7,401 nucleotides of DNA from JBHEPS01 sp046261635 (GCA_046261635.1 JBHEOL010000309.1:1-7401), one strand, 5' to 3'. Positions 1-5,835 are shown, counted from the first letter of the stretch. Notes: generated from the letters alone by a model not told the origin. A program made the numbers and translations.

Positions 1-1032
1 GTGCAATCCCGATCCGAGAGCGGTGAAGACGATCAGGTCACCCCTGTTCACCCGCCCGGCCTCCATGCACTCGTGCAGCAGGATCGGCAGCGTCGCCGCG
101 GTCGTGTTGCCATACCGCTCGATGTTGTGGGGAACCTGCTCGTCGCTGAGCCCGAGCTGCTTCTGCACGCCTTCGATGATCCGGAGGTTCGCCTGATGGA
201 TCAGCACGAGCTTCACATCCGACAGCTCTACACCCGCCTCACCGACGACGCCCCGGACGGCTTCCGGCATCAGCTTCACCGCCTGACGGAACACTTCGCG
301 GCCCTCCATGTGAGGGACGGTATCGAAGTTCTCGATCTGTTCGGCGGTCACGAAAGGGCGGTTCTTGAAACCGGCTCCGCTCATGGAAAGGCATTTCCAG
401 GCGTTGCCGTCGGTGAAAAGCCGGGTCCGGAGAAGCCCTCTTCCTTCATCTTCGCTCGCCTCGAGCACGACTGCTCCTCCCCCGTCGCCGAACAGGACTG
501 TGCGGTCGCGAATGGAGGTATTGATCTCGCGCTCTTTGTCGGTGATTTCCCGGTCGCTCAGCCCGATCGTGGTGTCCCACCCGAGATGCCATGGCATGAA
601 CGGCGTGTGAACCTCGGCGCCGACGAGAAGGAGGGTCCGGTACTTTCCGCTCTTGATCAGGGCGTCGCCGAGCTCGAGTGCGTAGAGGAATCCCGAGCAT
701 TGCTGGCGGATGTCGAACGTCGGGACGTGGCCGAGACCGAGATCGCGCTGCAGGAGCGGCCCGTTGCTCGGAAGCACCATGTCCGGCGTCATCGTGGCGA
801 ACACGACGGCGTCGATGTCGGAGGGCTCCTTCCCGGCGCTCGCCAGCGCATTCCGGGCCGCCTTCGTTCCGAGCGAGGCCGAGCTCTCTCCCGGCGCGGC
901 GTAGTAGCGCTGCTCGATCCCGCTTCGGGTCCTGATCCACTCGTCCGACGTGTCCATGAGCCGGGCGAGACGCTCGTTCGGCACCACGTGGGTGGCCTGC
1001 CCGATTCCCGTCCCCGTAATGACTGAATTCAT
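1..1032 (-). CDS. fabH: 3-oxoacyl-ACP synthase III (FabH/KAS III family), 3' end outside window
   Basis: This enzyme condenses a primer acyl-CoA with malonyl-ACP to start cytoplasmic type II fatty acid synthesis. The 344 visible codons carry the thiolase-fold Cys-His-Asn triad: Cys112 in RQQCSGF, His279 in IHQAN and Asn309 in RYGNTTAAT. Near the N-terminus is the family signature TSDEWIRTRSGI, and mid-protein is FGDGGGA. The Cys number and the 30-residue His-Asn spacing match E. coli FabH (112, 244, 274), but about 35 extra residues lie between Cys and His, around residues 155-190. The ATG at 1032 is preceded by an AGGTGA-type ribosome site. The last visible residues, FTALGSGLH, lie close to the usual C-terminus, so only a few codons are missing. 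It starts 37 bases after hslO and is probably co-transcribed with it. The family is certain. Housekeeping FabH versus a specialised paralogue using another primer is open because of the insertion. Confidence 0.93.
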   Translation of the reverse strand, partial: MNSVITGTGIGQATHVVPNERLARLMDTSDEWIRTRSGIEQRYYAAPGESSASLGTKAARNALASAGKEPSDIDAVVFATMTPDMVLPSNGPLLQRDLGLGHVPTFDIRQQCSGFLYALELGDALIKSGKYRTLLLVGAEVHTPFMPWHLGWDTTIGLSDREITDKEREINTSIRDRTVLFGDGGGAVVLEASEDEGRGLLRTRLFTDGNAWKCLSMSGAGFKNRPFVTAEQIENFDTVPHMEGREVFRQAVKLMPEAVRGVVGEAGVELSDVKLVLIHQANLRIIEGVQKQLGLSDEQVPHNIERYGNTTAATLPILLHECMEAGRVNRGDLIVFTALGSGLH

Positions 1033-1069
1033 CGATTCACCTCGCGCCCTTCCTGGCGCACCCGGGGAA

Positions 1070-1960
1070 TCATGCGTCAGCCGGTGACGACATCGCAAGC
1101 AGCTCCTCGGTCGAGAAGTCGTATTTCTCGCCGCAGAACTGGCAAACGACCTCGCCTCCCTCCCCCTTCGCGATCAGCTCGCCCAACTCCTGCGGGTCGA
1201 GAAACCGGAACTGCTGGATCGCCTTTCCGCGCGTGCAGCCGCAGGCGAACCGCACCGGGACGTCGTGCGAGGAATCGAGCCGCCGGAAGTGGAAGCCGGC
1301 GAGCACTTCGTCCGCGGCCTCTTCGATCGGCATTCTGCTCAGGAGCGTGCTGAGCGGGGGCGCGTCGCTGATGCGCTTCTCGAGCGCCTCGATCCGGCTC
1401 CGACTGGTATGGGGGAACGCCTGAACAACGAGTCCGCCGGCAGCCGAGACGCCGGTGGGATGCATCACCTGACCGAGCAGGATGGCCGTCGGGATCTGCT
1501 CCGAATGCGCCAGGTAGTGAGCCAGATCGCGCCCGATCTCGCCGCTCACCAGTGCGACCTGCGAGGTGTACGGGGCTCCGGCCGGCGGCGTGGCGCGCAC
1601 GACGGTGAGCTTTCCCTTCGAACCGACGGCGGCGCCGACGTCGAGCCGGGCATCGTCGTCCACGTGCGGGTTGCTGACGAACGCGCGTACTTCGCCGCGA
1701 ACCGTCCCCTCCGCGACGAGAAGACCGAGCGGCCCTCCTCCCTCGAACCGCAGAGTCACCCTCTGGGTCGAAAGGTCCTTGTCGAGAAGCCGTGCGAGGA
1801 GCACCGCACCCGTCATCGCCCGCGCCACGGCCGCAGCCGCCACGGGCGAGAGGTCCATCCGCCGGCGCGCTTCCTCGGCCGCTCCCGCCGTCATCGCGGC
1901 GATCACGCGAAACTCGCCCTCTCCCGCCATTCCCTGAATCAGTCGGTCGTTCCGGTTCAT
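1070..1960 (-). CDS. hslO: Hsp33 redox-regulated molecular chaperone
   Basis: Hsp33 is a cytoplasmic holdase. It is inactive while its four C-terminal cysteines bind zinc and becomes active when oxidants such as peroxide or hypochlorite form disulfides. The 296-residue product has the usual family length. Its zinc switch is complete: Cys240 and Cys242 in ACGCTRGK, then Cys273 and Cys276 in VCQFCGEKY, giving CxC-X30-CxxC with the same spacing as the E. coli protein. The N-terminal chaperone domain includes GGGPLG near residues 74-79 and a GEIGRDLAHYLAHSEQIPTA segment near 140-158. The ATG at 1960 has no clear ribosome site; upstream the frame is open only to a stop at 1993 and offers no other usual start codon, so the start is fairly safe. 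It probably heads an operon with fabH 37 bases downstream. Its role in oxidative stress fits the peroxiredoxin gene nearby. Confidence 0.97.
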   Translation of the reverse strand: MNRNDRLIQGMAGEGEFRVIAAMTAGAAEEARRRMDLSPVAAAAVARAMTGAVLLARLLDKDLSTQRVTLRFEGGGPLGLLVAEGTVRGEVRAFVSNPHVDDDARLDVGAAVGSKGKLTVVRATPPAGAPYTSQVALVSGEIGRDLAHYLAHSEQIPTAILLGQVMHPTGVSAAGGLVVQAFPHTSRSRIEALEKRISDAPPLSTLLSRMPIEEAADEVLAGFHFRRLDSSHDVPVRFACGCTRGKAIQQFRFLDPQELGELIAKGEGGEVVCQFCGEKYDFSTEELLAMSSPADA

Positions 1961-2020
1961 GGCGGCTGAGAACCGTAAGCCGGCCCCCTTTTATTTACCA
2001 AGCCAGAAGCCTGGAGATAA

Positions 2021-2134
2021 GGCAGAAGGCAGAAAGCAGAAGGCAGAAGTAAAATCAAAAGCAGGATCAAAGGTAGATTGACAGGCTCTGAGCGGGAGCT
2101 ACGCTTTTCTGCCTTCTGCCTTCTGCCTTCTGCC
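2021..2134. repeat. Inverted repeat built from GGCAGAA heptamers
   Basis: The left arm (2021-2048) is four tandem GGCAGAA units, the third reading AGCAGAA. The right arm (2107-2134) is four perfect units of the complement, TTCTGCC. The arms match at 27 of 28 positions across a 58-base spacer, so either strand could fold into a long hairpin. A T-run follows the right arm at 2136-2140, so on the plus strand the structure resembles a terminator, although no plus-strand gene lies just upstream. The element fills the divergent spacer between hslO and the lipoprotein gene. From memory, similar purine-rich heptamer repeats are scattered in several environmental bacterial genomes; I cannot name the family. 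Its role is unknown. Confidence 0.9.
2078..2105 (+). promoter_or_regulatory. Possible sigma-70 promoter for the lipoprotein gene
   Basis: A perfect TTGACA (2078-2083) is followed after 16 bases by TACGCT (2100-2105), which matches TATAAT at only three of six positions. It sits in the spacer of the heptamer inverted repeat, so transcripts would begin near its right arm. The -35 match is good and the -10 is weak; no other promoter before the lipoprotein gene looks better. Confidence 0.3.
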
Positions 2135-2196
2135 CTTTTTCCTTCCCTAGCCCCTAACTTCTGGCAGCCGTCTTGCTGGGTTCGCTGATGCGGACC

Positions 2197-2442
2197 ATGA
2201 AGACTCTGACCACGATCGCGATCCTCGCCCTGCTGCTCGCTCCCCTTGCCGGCTGTGCCCGCCCGGAGGATGAGGCGGAGCTCCGCGCCCGGCAGGCGGA
2301 GGAAATGAACGAAGAGGTCGAGCAAGCCGTCGAGAAGACCGGCGAGGCGATCGAAGAAGGTGCGGAACGGCTTGCGAAGGGGACGGAGACGGCCCTCGAG
2401 GAAGCCGGACGCGAGGTCAGGAAAGGGGCGCGGAAGAACTGA
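2197..2442 (+). CDS. Small membrane-anchored lipoprotein, charged helical
   Basis: The 81-residue product starts with a lipoprotein signal peptide: Lys2, a hydrophobic stretch at residues 7-18, then a lipobox ending LAGC with Cys20 as the lipidation site. The mature part of about 60 residues is rich in Glu, Ala, Lys and Arg, with no aromatic residues and no further Cys. It reads as one long amphipathic helix with loosely repeated units of the kind TGEAIEEGAERLAKGTETAL. I chose the ATG at 2197 because it gives a signal of normal length. The TTG at 2173 and the ATG at 2188 are in frame but add an unusual leader, and none has a strong ribosome site. The composition recalls small entericidin-like or LEA-like proteins, but I cannot assign a family or function. 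It probably sits in a membrane facing the periplasm. Confidence 0.8.
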   Translation: MKTLTTIAILALLLAPLAGCARPEDEAELRARQAEEMNEEVEQAVEKTGEAIEEGAERLAKGTETALEEAGREVRKGARKN

Positions 2443-2508
2443 GTGGCGCGTCGGCGGAATGAACGATTTCACCGCCGGGGGCGCCTCGCGTCCGGAGCGT
2501 CGGCTCGA

Positions 2509-2514
2509 TAGAAT
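2509..2514 (+). promoter_or_regulatory. Possible -10 element for the peroxiredoxin gene
   Basis: TAGAAT, in the context GATAGAATGG, matches the -10 consensus at five of six positions and lies 66 bases before the peroxiredoxin ATG. No convincing -35 is seen 16-18 bases upstream. A similar CAGAATGGCACC string lies before speA at 5764-5775. This is weak evidence only. Confidence 0.25.
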
Positions 2515-2537
2515 GGCGCCCGCAAGATTGAAAACCG

Positions 2538-2560
2538 CGCGCGGTCGTGGACGCCGCGCG
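2538..2560 (+). other. GC-rich hairpin in the peroxiredoxin leader
   Basis: CGCGCGG (2538-2544) and CCGCGCG (2554-2560) are complementary over 7 bp around a 9-base loop and end five bases before the ribosome site at 2566. The hairpin has no T-run, so it is not an intrinsic terminator. It could modulate translation or protect the mRNA end, or it may be chance in GC-rich DNA. Confidence 0.3.
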
Positions 2561-2565
2561 ATTTG

Positions 2566-2572
2566 AAGGAGG
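2566..2572 (+). promoter_or_regulatory. Strong ribosome binding site of the peroxiredoxin gene
   Basis: AAGGAGG lies seven bases before the ATG at 2580. It is the best Shine-Dalgarno sequence in the window and fixes the start of the interrupted peroxiredoxin. The first ATG after the in-frame TGA, at 2772, has no such site, so the downstream half is unlikely to be translated on its own. Confidence 0.85.
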
Positions 2573-2579
2573 ATTTCCC

Positions 2580-3092
2580 ATGGCAGTCAAAGTCGGAAGA
2601 ACCTCCCAGGCCTCGCAGACGAAGACCTTGAAGGTCGGCGATCAAGCACCGGACTTCGAGCTCCCTTCGCACCGGGGCGACGAGAAGGTTCGACTGAGTG
2701 ATTTCAGAGGGAAGAAGGCCGTCGTTCTGGTTTTCTATCCCCTCGACTGGACCCCTGTCTGAACGGTCCAGATGCCCTCGTACGAAGCGGATTTCGCTGA
2801 GTTCGAGCGGCATGATGCCCAGGTTCTGGGCATTTCGGTCGACAGCATTCCCAGTCACGTAGCATTCGCAAAATCCCTCGGCGGGATCGAGAAATATCCC
2901 CTTCTCGCCGACTTCCACCCGAAAGGGCAGGTCTCCCAGAAGTACGGAGTCTGGATCGACGACAAGGGCATCTGTGAACGGGCCATCGTCGTCGTCGACA
3001 AGGAAGGCAAAGTCCGTTACATCGACGTTCACGACATCGGCGAGCAGCCGGACAACGTGCAGATCCTCGACGTTCTGCAGGACCTCCACTGA
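2580..3092 (+). CDS. Selenocysteine peroxiredoxin, AhpC/TSA superfamily (UGA at codon 61 read as Sec)
   Basis: Peroxiredoxins reduce hydrogen peroxide, organic hydroperoxides or peroxynitrite through a peroxidatic Cys in the motif PxxxTxxC. Here Pro54 and Thr58 are in place (PLDWTPV), but the Cys codon is TGA at 2760-2762. The frame then continues without a break for 109 residues of typical peroxiredoxin sequence (MPSYEADF, VLGISVDSIPSH, PLLADFHPKG, YGVWIDDKGICERAIVVVDKEG) to a normal TGA stop at 3090. The product has 170 residues with Sec61. Cys132 is the only cysteine and could be the resolving partner. Arg134 sits where the family keeps an active-site Arg. A SECIS-like hairpin follows the TGA, a strong ribosome site precedes the gene and a terminator ends it, so it is probably a single-gene unit. 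A Sec peroxiredoxin family is known in bacteria. A Cys-to-stop mutation or a sequencing error is possible but less likely, given the exact position and the hairpin. Confidence 0.88.
2777..2807 (+). promoter_or_regulatory. SECIS-like hairpin for selenocysteine insertion
   Basis: CTCG (2777-2780) pairs with CGAG (2804-2807), A2782-C2783 with G2801-T2802, and AGCG (2786-2789) with CGCT (2795-2798). The loop is GATTT (2790-2794). The loop starts 27 bases after the UGA and has G as its first base. Both fit the bacterial SECIS model as I know it: a hairpin inside the coding region, loop about 16-37 bases after the UGA, and a G among the first two loop bases. An internal loop separates the two stems. 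An alternative fold pairs CGAA (2783-2786) with TTCG (2802-2805), bulges 2798-2801 and keeps the same loop. SelB binding is inferred, and GC-rich DNA makes short hairpins common. Confidence 0.65.
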
Positions 3093-3097
3093 TCGAT

Positions 3098-3125
3098 GGC
3101 GGGCCGTCCACGGGCCCGCCTTTTT
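3098..3125 (+). terminator. Intrinsic terminator after the peroxiredoxin gene
   Basis: GGCGGGCC (3098-3105) and GGCCCGCC (3113-3120) form a perfect 8-bp GC stem with a 7-base loop, followed directly by TTTTT (3121-3125). It starts five bases after the peroxiredoxin stop. This supports 3092 as the real gene end and separates the gene from the GrdB-like gene downstream. Confidence 0.9.
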
Positions 3126-3169
3126 CTTCCGCCCTCCTCCTCCACTCTCAACCCGAAGGAAACCGATCG

Positions 3170-3853
3170 ATGCTCAATATCTCCCGCCGCGCGATTCCTT
3201 TCACACCGTTCGACCGCGAGCTCTCGTCCTCCATCGTGACGATTGCGAGCGCCGCCGGAGTCTACGGACCCGGTCAGGAGGCCTTCCCTCCCGAAGATCC
3301 GGGCGACATCTCGTATCGGATCATTCCGGGCGACACCCCGATCGAAGCTCTGAAGATCGCGCATCACCACTACGATCATGCGGAAGCGGACCGCGACCCG
3401 AACATCGTTTTCCCGCTTCAGTCGCTGCGCGAGCTCGCCGAAGAGGGATTCATCGGCGGAGTGAACGACAAGCATTTCAGCGTCGGCTTCACGACTCGGC
3501 TTCGCGAGCTTTACGAGACCACCTACCCCGAGATCGCCGACCAGATCGAGAAGTCGCGCACCCGCCTCGTCATCCTCACCGCGGGTTGCCCGGAGACCTG
3601 CCACCGCTCGGTGGCGAATCTCGCCCGCGAGATCGAAGGCCGCGGCATTCCGACGCTGATCATCTCCGCTTCACCGGCGGCGACCGAGTCGATCCGCCCT
3701 CCGCGAGGAATGACCTGGGACGGAGTCGAGATCGGCCGGATCCTCGGAAATCCCGGCGACCGCGAGCACCACAAGAAGGTTCTTCGCGCGGCGCTCCGCA
3801 TGGTTGCCGAAGGTTCGACACCCGGGAAGGTGGTCGCACGACCGATCGACTGA
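3170..3853 (+). CDS. GrdB-like protein (glycine/sarcosine/betaine/D-proline reductase selenoprotein B family), Cys form
   Basis: The 227-residue product resembles short stand-alone relatives of reductase selenoprotein B. Recognisable blocks are SYRIIPGDTP near residue 48, DPNIVFPLQSLRELAEEGFIG near 76-95 and the putative redox motif LTAGCPETCHRS near 136-147, followed by ANLAREIEGRGIPTLIIS and a C-terminal stretch with ILGNPGD. In clostridial reductases this region holds a Sec close to a Cys. Here it has Cys140 and Cys144 as CxxxC, one residue wider than the UxxC I recall in relatives, so which Cys replaces Sec needs an alignment. The ATG at 3170 has GAAGGA nine bases upstream. It is separated from the peroxiredoxin gene by a terminator. 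No other reductase subunits are nearby, so amino-acid reduction is doubtful and the substrate is unknown. The family call rests on remembered motifs. Confidence 0.72.
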   Translation: MLNISRRAIPFTPFDRELSSSIVTIASAAGVYGPGQEAFPPEDPGDISYRIIPGDTPIEALKIAHHHYDHAEADRDPNIVFPLQSLRELAEEGFIGGVNDKHFSVGFTTRLRELYETTYPEIADQIEKSRTRLVILTAGCPETCHRSVANLAREIEGRGIPTLIISASPAATESIRPPRGMTWDGVEIGRILGNPGDREHHKKVLRAALRMVAEGSTPGKVVARPID

Positions 3854-3854
3854 G

Positions 3855-3875
3855 CCTCTGATGCAGAGGTTCTTT
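3855..3875 (+). terminator. Weak terminator-like hairpin
   Basis: CCTCTG (3855-3860) and CAGAGG (3864-3869) form a 6-bp stem around a 3-base loop, followed by TTCTTT. It begins right after the GrdB-like stop. The stem is short and the T-run is interrupted, so it is at best a weak terminator. Confidence 0.45.
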
Positions 3876-4018
3876 CCTCCGGCTCGCACCACGTTGGAGG
3901 AACAACGCGAGCTCGCAGGGACTCGTTTCCAGGCTTCGCCGTCCACGGCCCGCTCCTGGTGCTCCGAATCCGGGCCGGGCGGTGCGGAGGAAAGGATCCT
4001 CGCCCGCTGCCGACCCGC

Positions 4019-4026
4019 GATAAACT
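4019..4026 (+). promoter_or_regulatory. Possible -10 element, leaderless start of the Tat protein gene
   Basis: GATAAACT is an AT-rich island that ends six bases before the ATG at 4033, and no Shine-Dalgarno sequence precedes that ATG. If it is a -10 element, transcription would begin at or near the start codon, giving a leaderless mRNA. No clear -35 is seen. Confidence 0.25.
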
Positions 4027-4032
4027 GCGCGC

Positions 4033-4353
4033 ATGCGCAAACCATCGCGACGTGAGTTCGCCCTGGCGGCGGCATCACTCCCGTTCATCGCCTCGACCGA
4101 GGTGGCGCACGGGCAGGTCCCGCCTCCTTCCACGCCGGCGGAACCTCCGGCCGCCCCCGCCGTCGACGCTCTCGCCTCGGCGAAGACGGCCGCGCTCCGT
4201 GCCGAGTTCGGCGAGCATCTCTCTCCCGCCGACCTCGAGCAGCTCGAGAAGGAGATCTCGGAGTCGCTGCCGTGGCTGCGGCGCATGCGTGAGTTTCCGC
4301 TCGACAATGCCGACGAGCCCGACTTCGCCTTCGCGGCGTGGGACGAGCGATGA
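4033..4353 (+). CDS. Small Tat-signal protein coupled to the amidase
   Basis: The 106-residue product begins with a twin-arginine signal: SRREFALAAASLPFIAS at residues 5-21, with a likely cleavage site after AHG near residue 27. A Pro/Ala-rich linker follows (about 29-47), then a predicted helical part ending LPWLRRMREFPLDNADEPDFAFAAWDER. From memory, exported amidases of several environmental phyla carry a Tat signal and a similar short segment, with an L-x-N-x-x-x-P-x-F pattern, fused before the amidase domain. This looks like that segment as a separate gene. Its stop overlaps the amidase start as ATGA, which implies translational coupling. The two frames differ by -1, so a single-base indel could also have split a fused gene. 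The Tat signal is clear; the function is not known. Confidence 0.78.
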   Translation: MRKPSRREFALAAASLPFIASTEVAHGQVPPPSTPAEPPAAPAVDALASAKTAALRAEFGEHLSPADLEQLEKEISESLPWLRRMREFPLDNADEPDFAFAAWDER

Positions 4354-5747
4354 GCACGATCGATCCCTATTCGACCGTCGTCCAGCTCGGCGCGATGCTC
4401 CGCGCGGGGAGTATCTCCTCACTCGAGCTGACGCGGGTCTGCCTCGACCGGCTCGAGCGGATGGGACCCTCCCTCGGCGCGGTCGTCACGGTGACTCGCC
4501 AGCGCGCGGAATCCGAGGCGCGGCGCGCGGATCGAGAAGCCGCCGCCGGGATCTGGCGCGGCCCCCTCCACGGCATTCCCTATGGCGTGAAGGACCTTCT
4601 GGCGACCGAAGGAAGCCCCACGACCTGGGGAGCGGAACCCTACCGCGAACAACGATTCGACTTCGACGCCACGGTCGTTCGCAAACTCGGGGAGGCCGGA
4701 GCGGTTCTCTGCGCGAAGCTCGCCATGGTCGAGCTCGCGGGAGGCTTCGGATACAACACCGCCGACGCCTCCTTCACGGGGCCCGGACGGTCACCATTCC
4801 ACCCCGATTTCTGGTCGGGCGGCTCTTCGAGCGGTCCGGGAGCCGCGGTTGGTGCGGCTCTGGTCCCGTTCGCGATCGGCAGCGAGACGTCCGGCTCGAT
4901 TCTCACCCCGTCCGCGTTCAGCGGGGTGAGCGGGTTCCGGCCGACCTACGGCGTGGTCAGCCGCTACGGCGCGATGGCTCTCTGCTGGTCGCTCGACAAG
5001 CTCGGGCCGATGGCGCGCTCGGCCGAAGACTGCAGTCTGGTGGCCGACGCCATCGTCGGCAAGGATCCGAAGGACCCGACCTCGCGAGACCGGATCGGAC
5101 CGCCGACGAAGCTGCCCGAACGGCTGCGCATCGGACTCGTCCGGGGGACCTGGGAGAGAGTTCAACCGGCAGTTCGCGAGAACTTCGAGCGGGCCCTGGC
5201 CGAACTGCGCGCTCTCGGACATCAGACGATCGAGATCGACTATCCCGATTTCCCCTGGGGATCGGTCGTCGGGACGATCGTGGATGCGGAAGGAGCGAGC
5301 GCCTTCGAGGATCTCCTGCGGAGCGGAAGGGCGAAGCTGCTCCGGGCGGAAGCGGACCGGATCGGCGGCTACCAGGCTGCCTCGGTCCTGGCGATCGACT
5401 ACCTCCGGGCCATGCGGATCCGGCGCAAGGCGCGGAGCGCTCTGCTGGATCTTTTCCGCACCGTGGATGCCGTATTGGCTCCGACCAGGGCCACGGTGGC
5501 CTATCCGGTCGGCGTGAGGTTTCAGGACGCTTACCCGGGCGTGTCGGCCGGCCCGTCCCTGATCGGATCGATGAATCTGGCGGGAGCCCCCGCGGTCGCG
5601 ATTCCGAGCGGCCTCGGGGAGAACGGCCTTCCGACCTCGATTCAGCTCGTGGCGGCTCCGTTCCGCGACGTCGAGCTGCTCGAGCTGGGCGCGGATCTTC
5701 AGGCTCGCCTCCCCGGGATCCGACCTCAAGGACAGGCGTGGAGCTGA
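4350..5747 (+). CDS. Amidase-signature family hydrolase (GatA-like amidase)
   Basis: Amidase-signature enzymes hydrolyse C-N amide bonds with a Ser-cisSer-Lys triad. In this 465-residue protein, Lys81 lies in GIPYGVKDLLA, the cis-Ser is Ser159 in GGSSSG, and the nucleophile is Ser183 in GSETSGSI; the 24-residue Ser spacing is the family norm. Further conserved blocks are GFRPTYGVVSRYGAMALCWSLDKLGP and a C-terminal AVAIPSGLGENGLPTSIQLV. The GSET-type nucleophile loop and the LCWSLDK block point to the subgroup of stand-alone amidases rather than the GatA subunit of tRNA amidotransferase, and no gatB or gatC is nearby. I chose the ATG at 4350 because it overlaps the Tat gene stop. A GTG at 4338 is in frame. 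The protein has no signal peptide, so it is cytoplasmic unless it is exported with its Tat-signal partner. The substrate is unknown. Confidence 0.93.
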   Translation: MSTIDPYSTVVQLGAMLRAGSISSLELTRVCLDRLERMGPSLGAVVTVTRQRAESEARRADREAAAGIWRGPLHGIPYGVKDLLATEGSPTTWGAEPYREQRFDFDATVVRKLGEAGAVLCAKLAMVELAGGFGYNTADASFTGPGRSPFHPDFWSGGSSSGPGAAVGAALVPFAIGSETSGSILTPSAFSGVSGFRPTYGVVSRYGAMALCWSLDKLGPMARSAEDCSLVADAIVGKDPKDPTSRDRIGPPTKLPERLRIGLVRGTWERVQPAVRENFERALAELRALGHQTIEIDYPDFPWGSVVGTIVDAEGASAFEDLLRSGRAKLLRAEADRIGGYQAASVLAIDYLRAMRIRRKARSALLDLFRTVDAVLAPTRATVAYPVGVRFQDAYPGVSAGPSLIGSMNLAGAPAVAIPSGLGENGLPTSIQLVAAPFRDVELLELGADLQARLPGIRPQGQAWS

Positions 5748-5819
5748 ACTTCCAGGCGTGGGGCAGAATGGCACCGGCGGTGCGGTTGTTGCGTGCAGGA
5801 CATCGCGTCTCGACCGCCT

Positions 5820-5826
5820 GAGGGGG
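5820..5826 (+). promoter_or_regulatory. Ribosome binding site deciding the speA start
   Basis: GAGGGGG lies nine bases before a TTG at 5836. The next candidate, GTG at 5848, is 21 bases away, and the first in-frame ATG is about 200 bases further on, inside conserved sequence. The TTG is therefore the better start. Confidence 0.6.
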
Positions 5827-5835
5827 AATCAATCG

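Noticed and set aside
1..1026. 341-residue plus-strand ORF opposite fabH
   Set aside because: The minus strand encodes a complete FabH active site; the plus-strand reading has no recognisable motif.
1957..2472. 171-residue minus-strand ORF across the heptamer repeat and lipoprotein
   Set aside because: It includes translated repeat units and runs antisense to a gene with a clear lipobox signal peptide.
2452..2477. CGGCGG/CCGCCG hairpin after the lipoprotein gene
   Set aside because: The 14-base loop and lack of a T-run make it a poor terminator; chance pairing is likely in this GC-rich stretch.
2547..2762. Separate short ORF ending at the in-frame TGA
   Set aside because: It is the N-terminal part of the selenocysteine peroxiredoxin; the strong ribosome site places the true start at 2580.
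2772..3092. Independent gene starting at the ATG after the TGA
   Set aside because: No ribosome site precedes it, and it would lack the peroxiredoxin active-site loop; it is the second half of the same gene.
5733..5761. Direct repeat CAGGCGTGG at 5733-5741 and 5753-5761
   Set aside because: It is only 9 bp, has no matching structure around it and overlaps the amidase 3' end; too short to support a function.
3854..5821. Read-through of the GrdB-like TGA at 3851 into a long open frame
   Set aside because: The frame stays open only because of high GC. The translated sequence is Arg/Ser-rich, overlaps the real amidase, and the GrdB-like protein ends at its usual family position.
3959..5821. 620-residue plus-strand ORF
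   Set aside because: It is an out-of-frame shadow of the Tat-protein/amidase pair, with low-complexity Arg-rich content and no family motifs.
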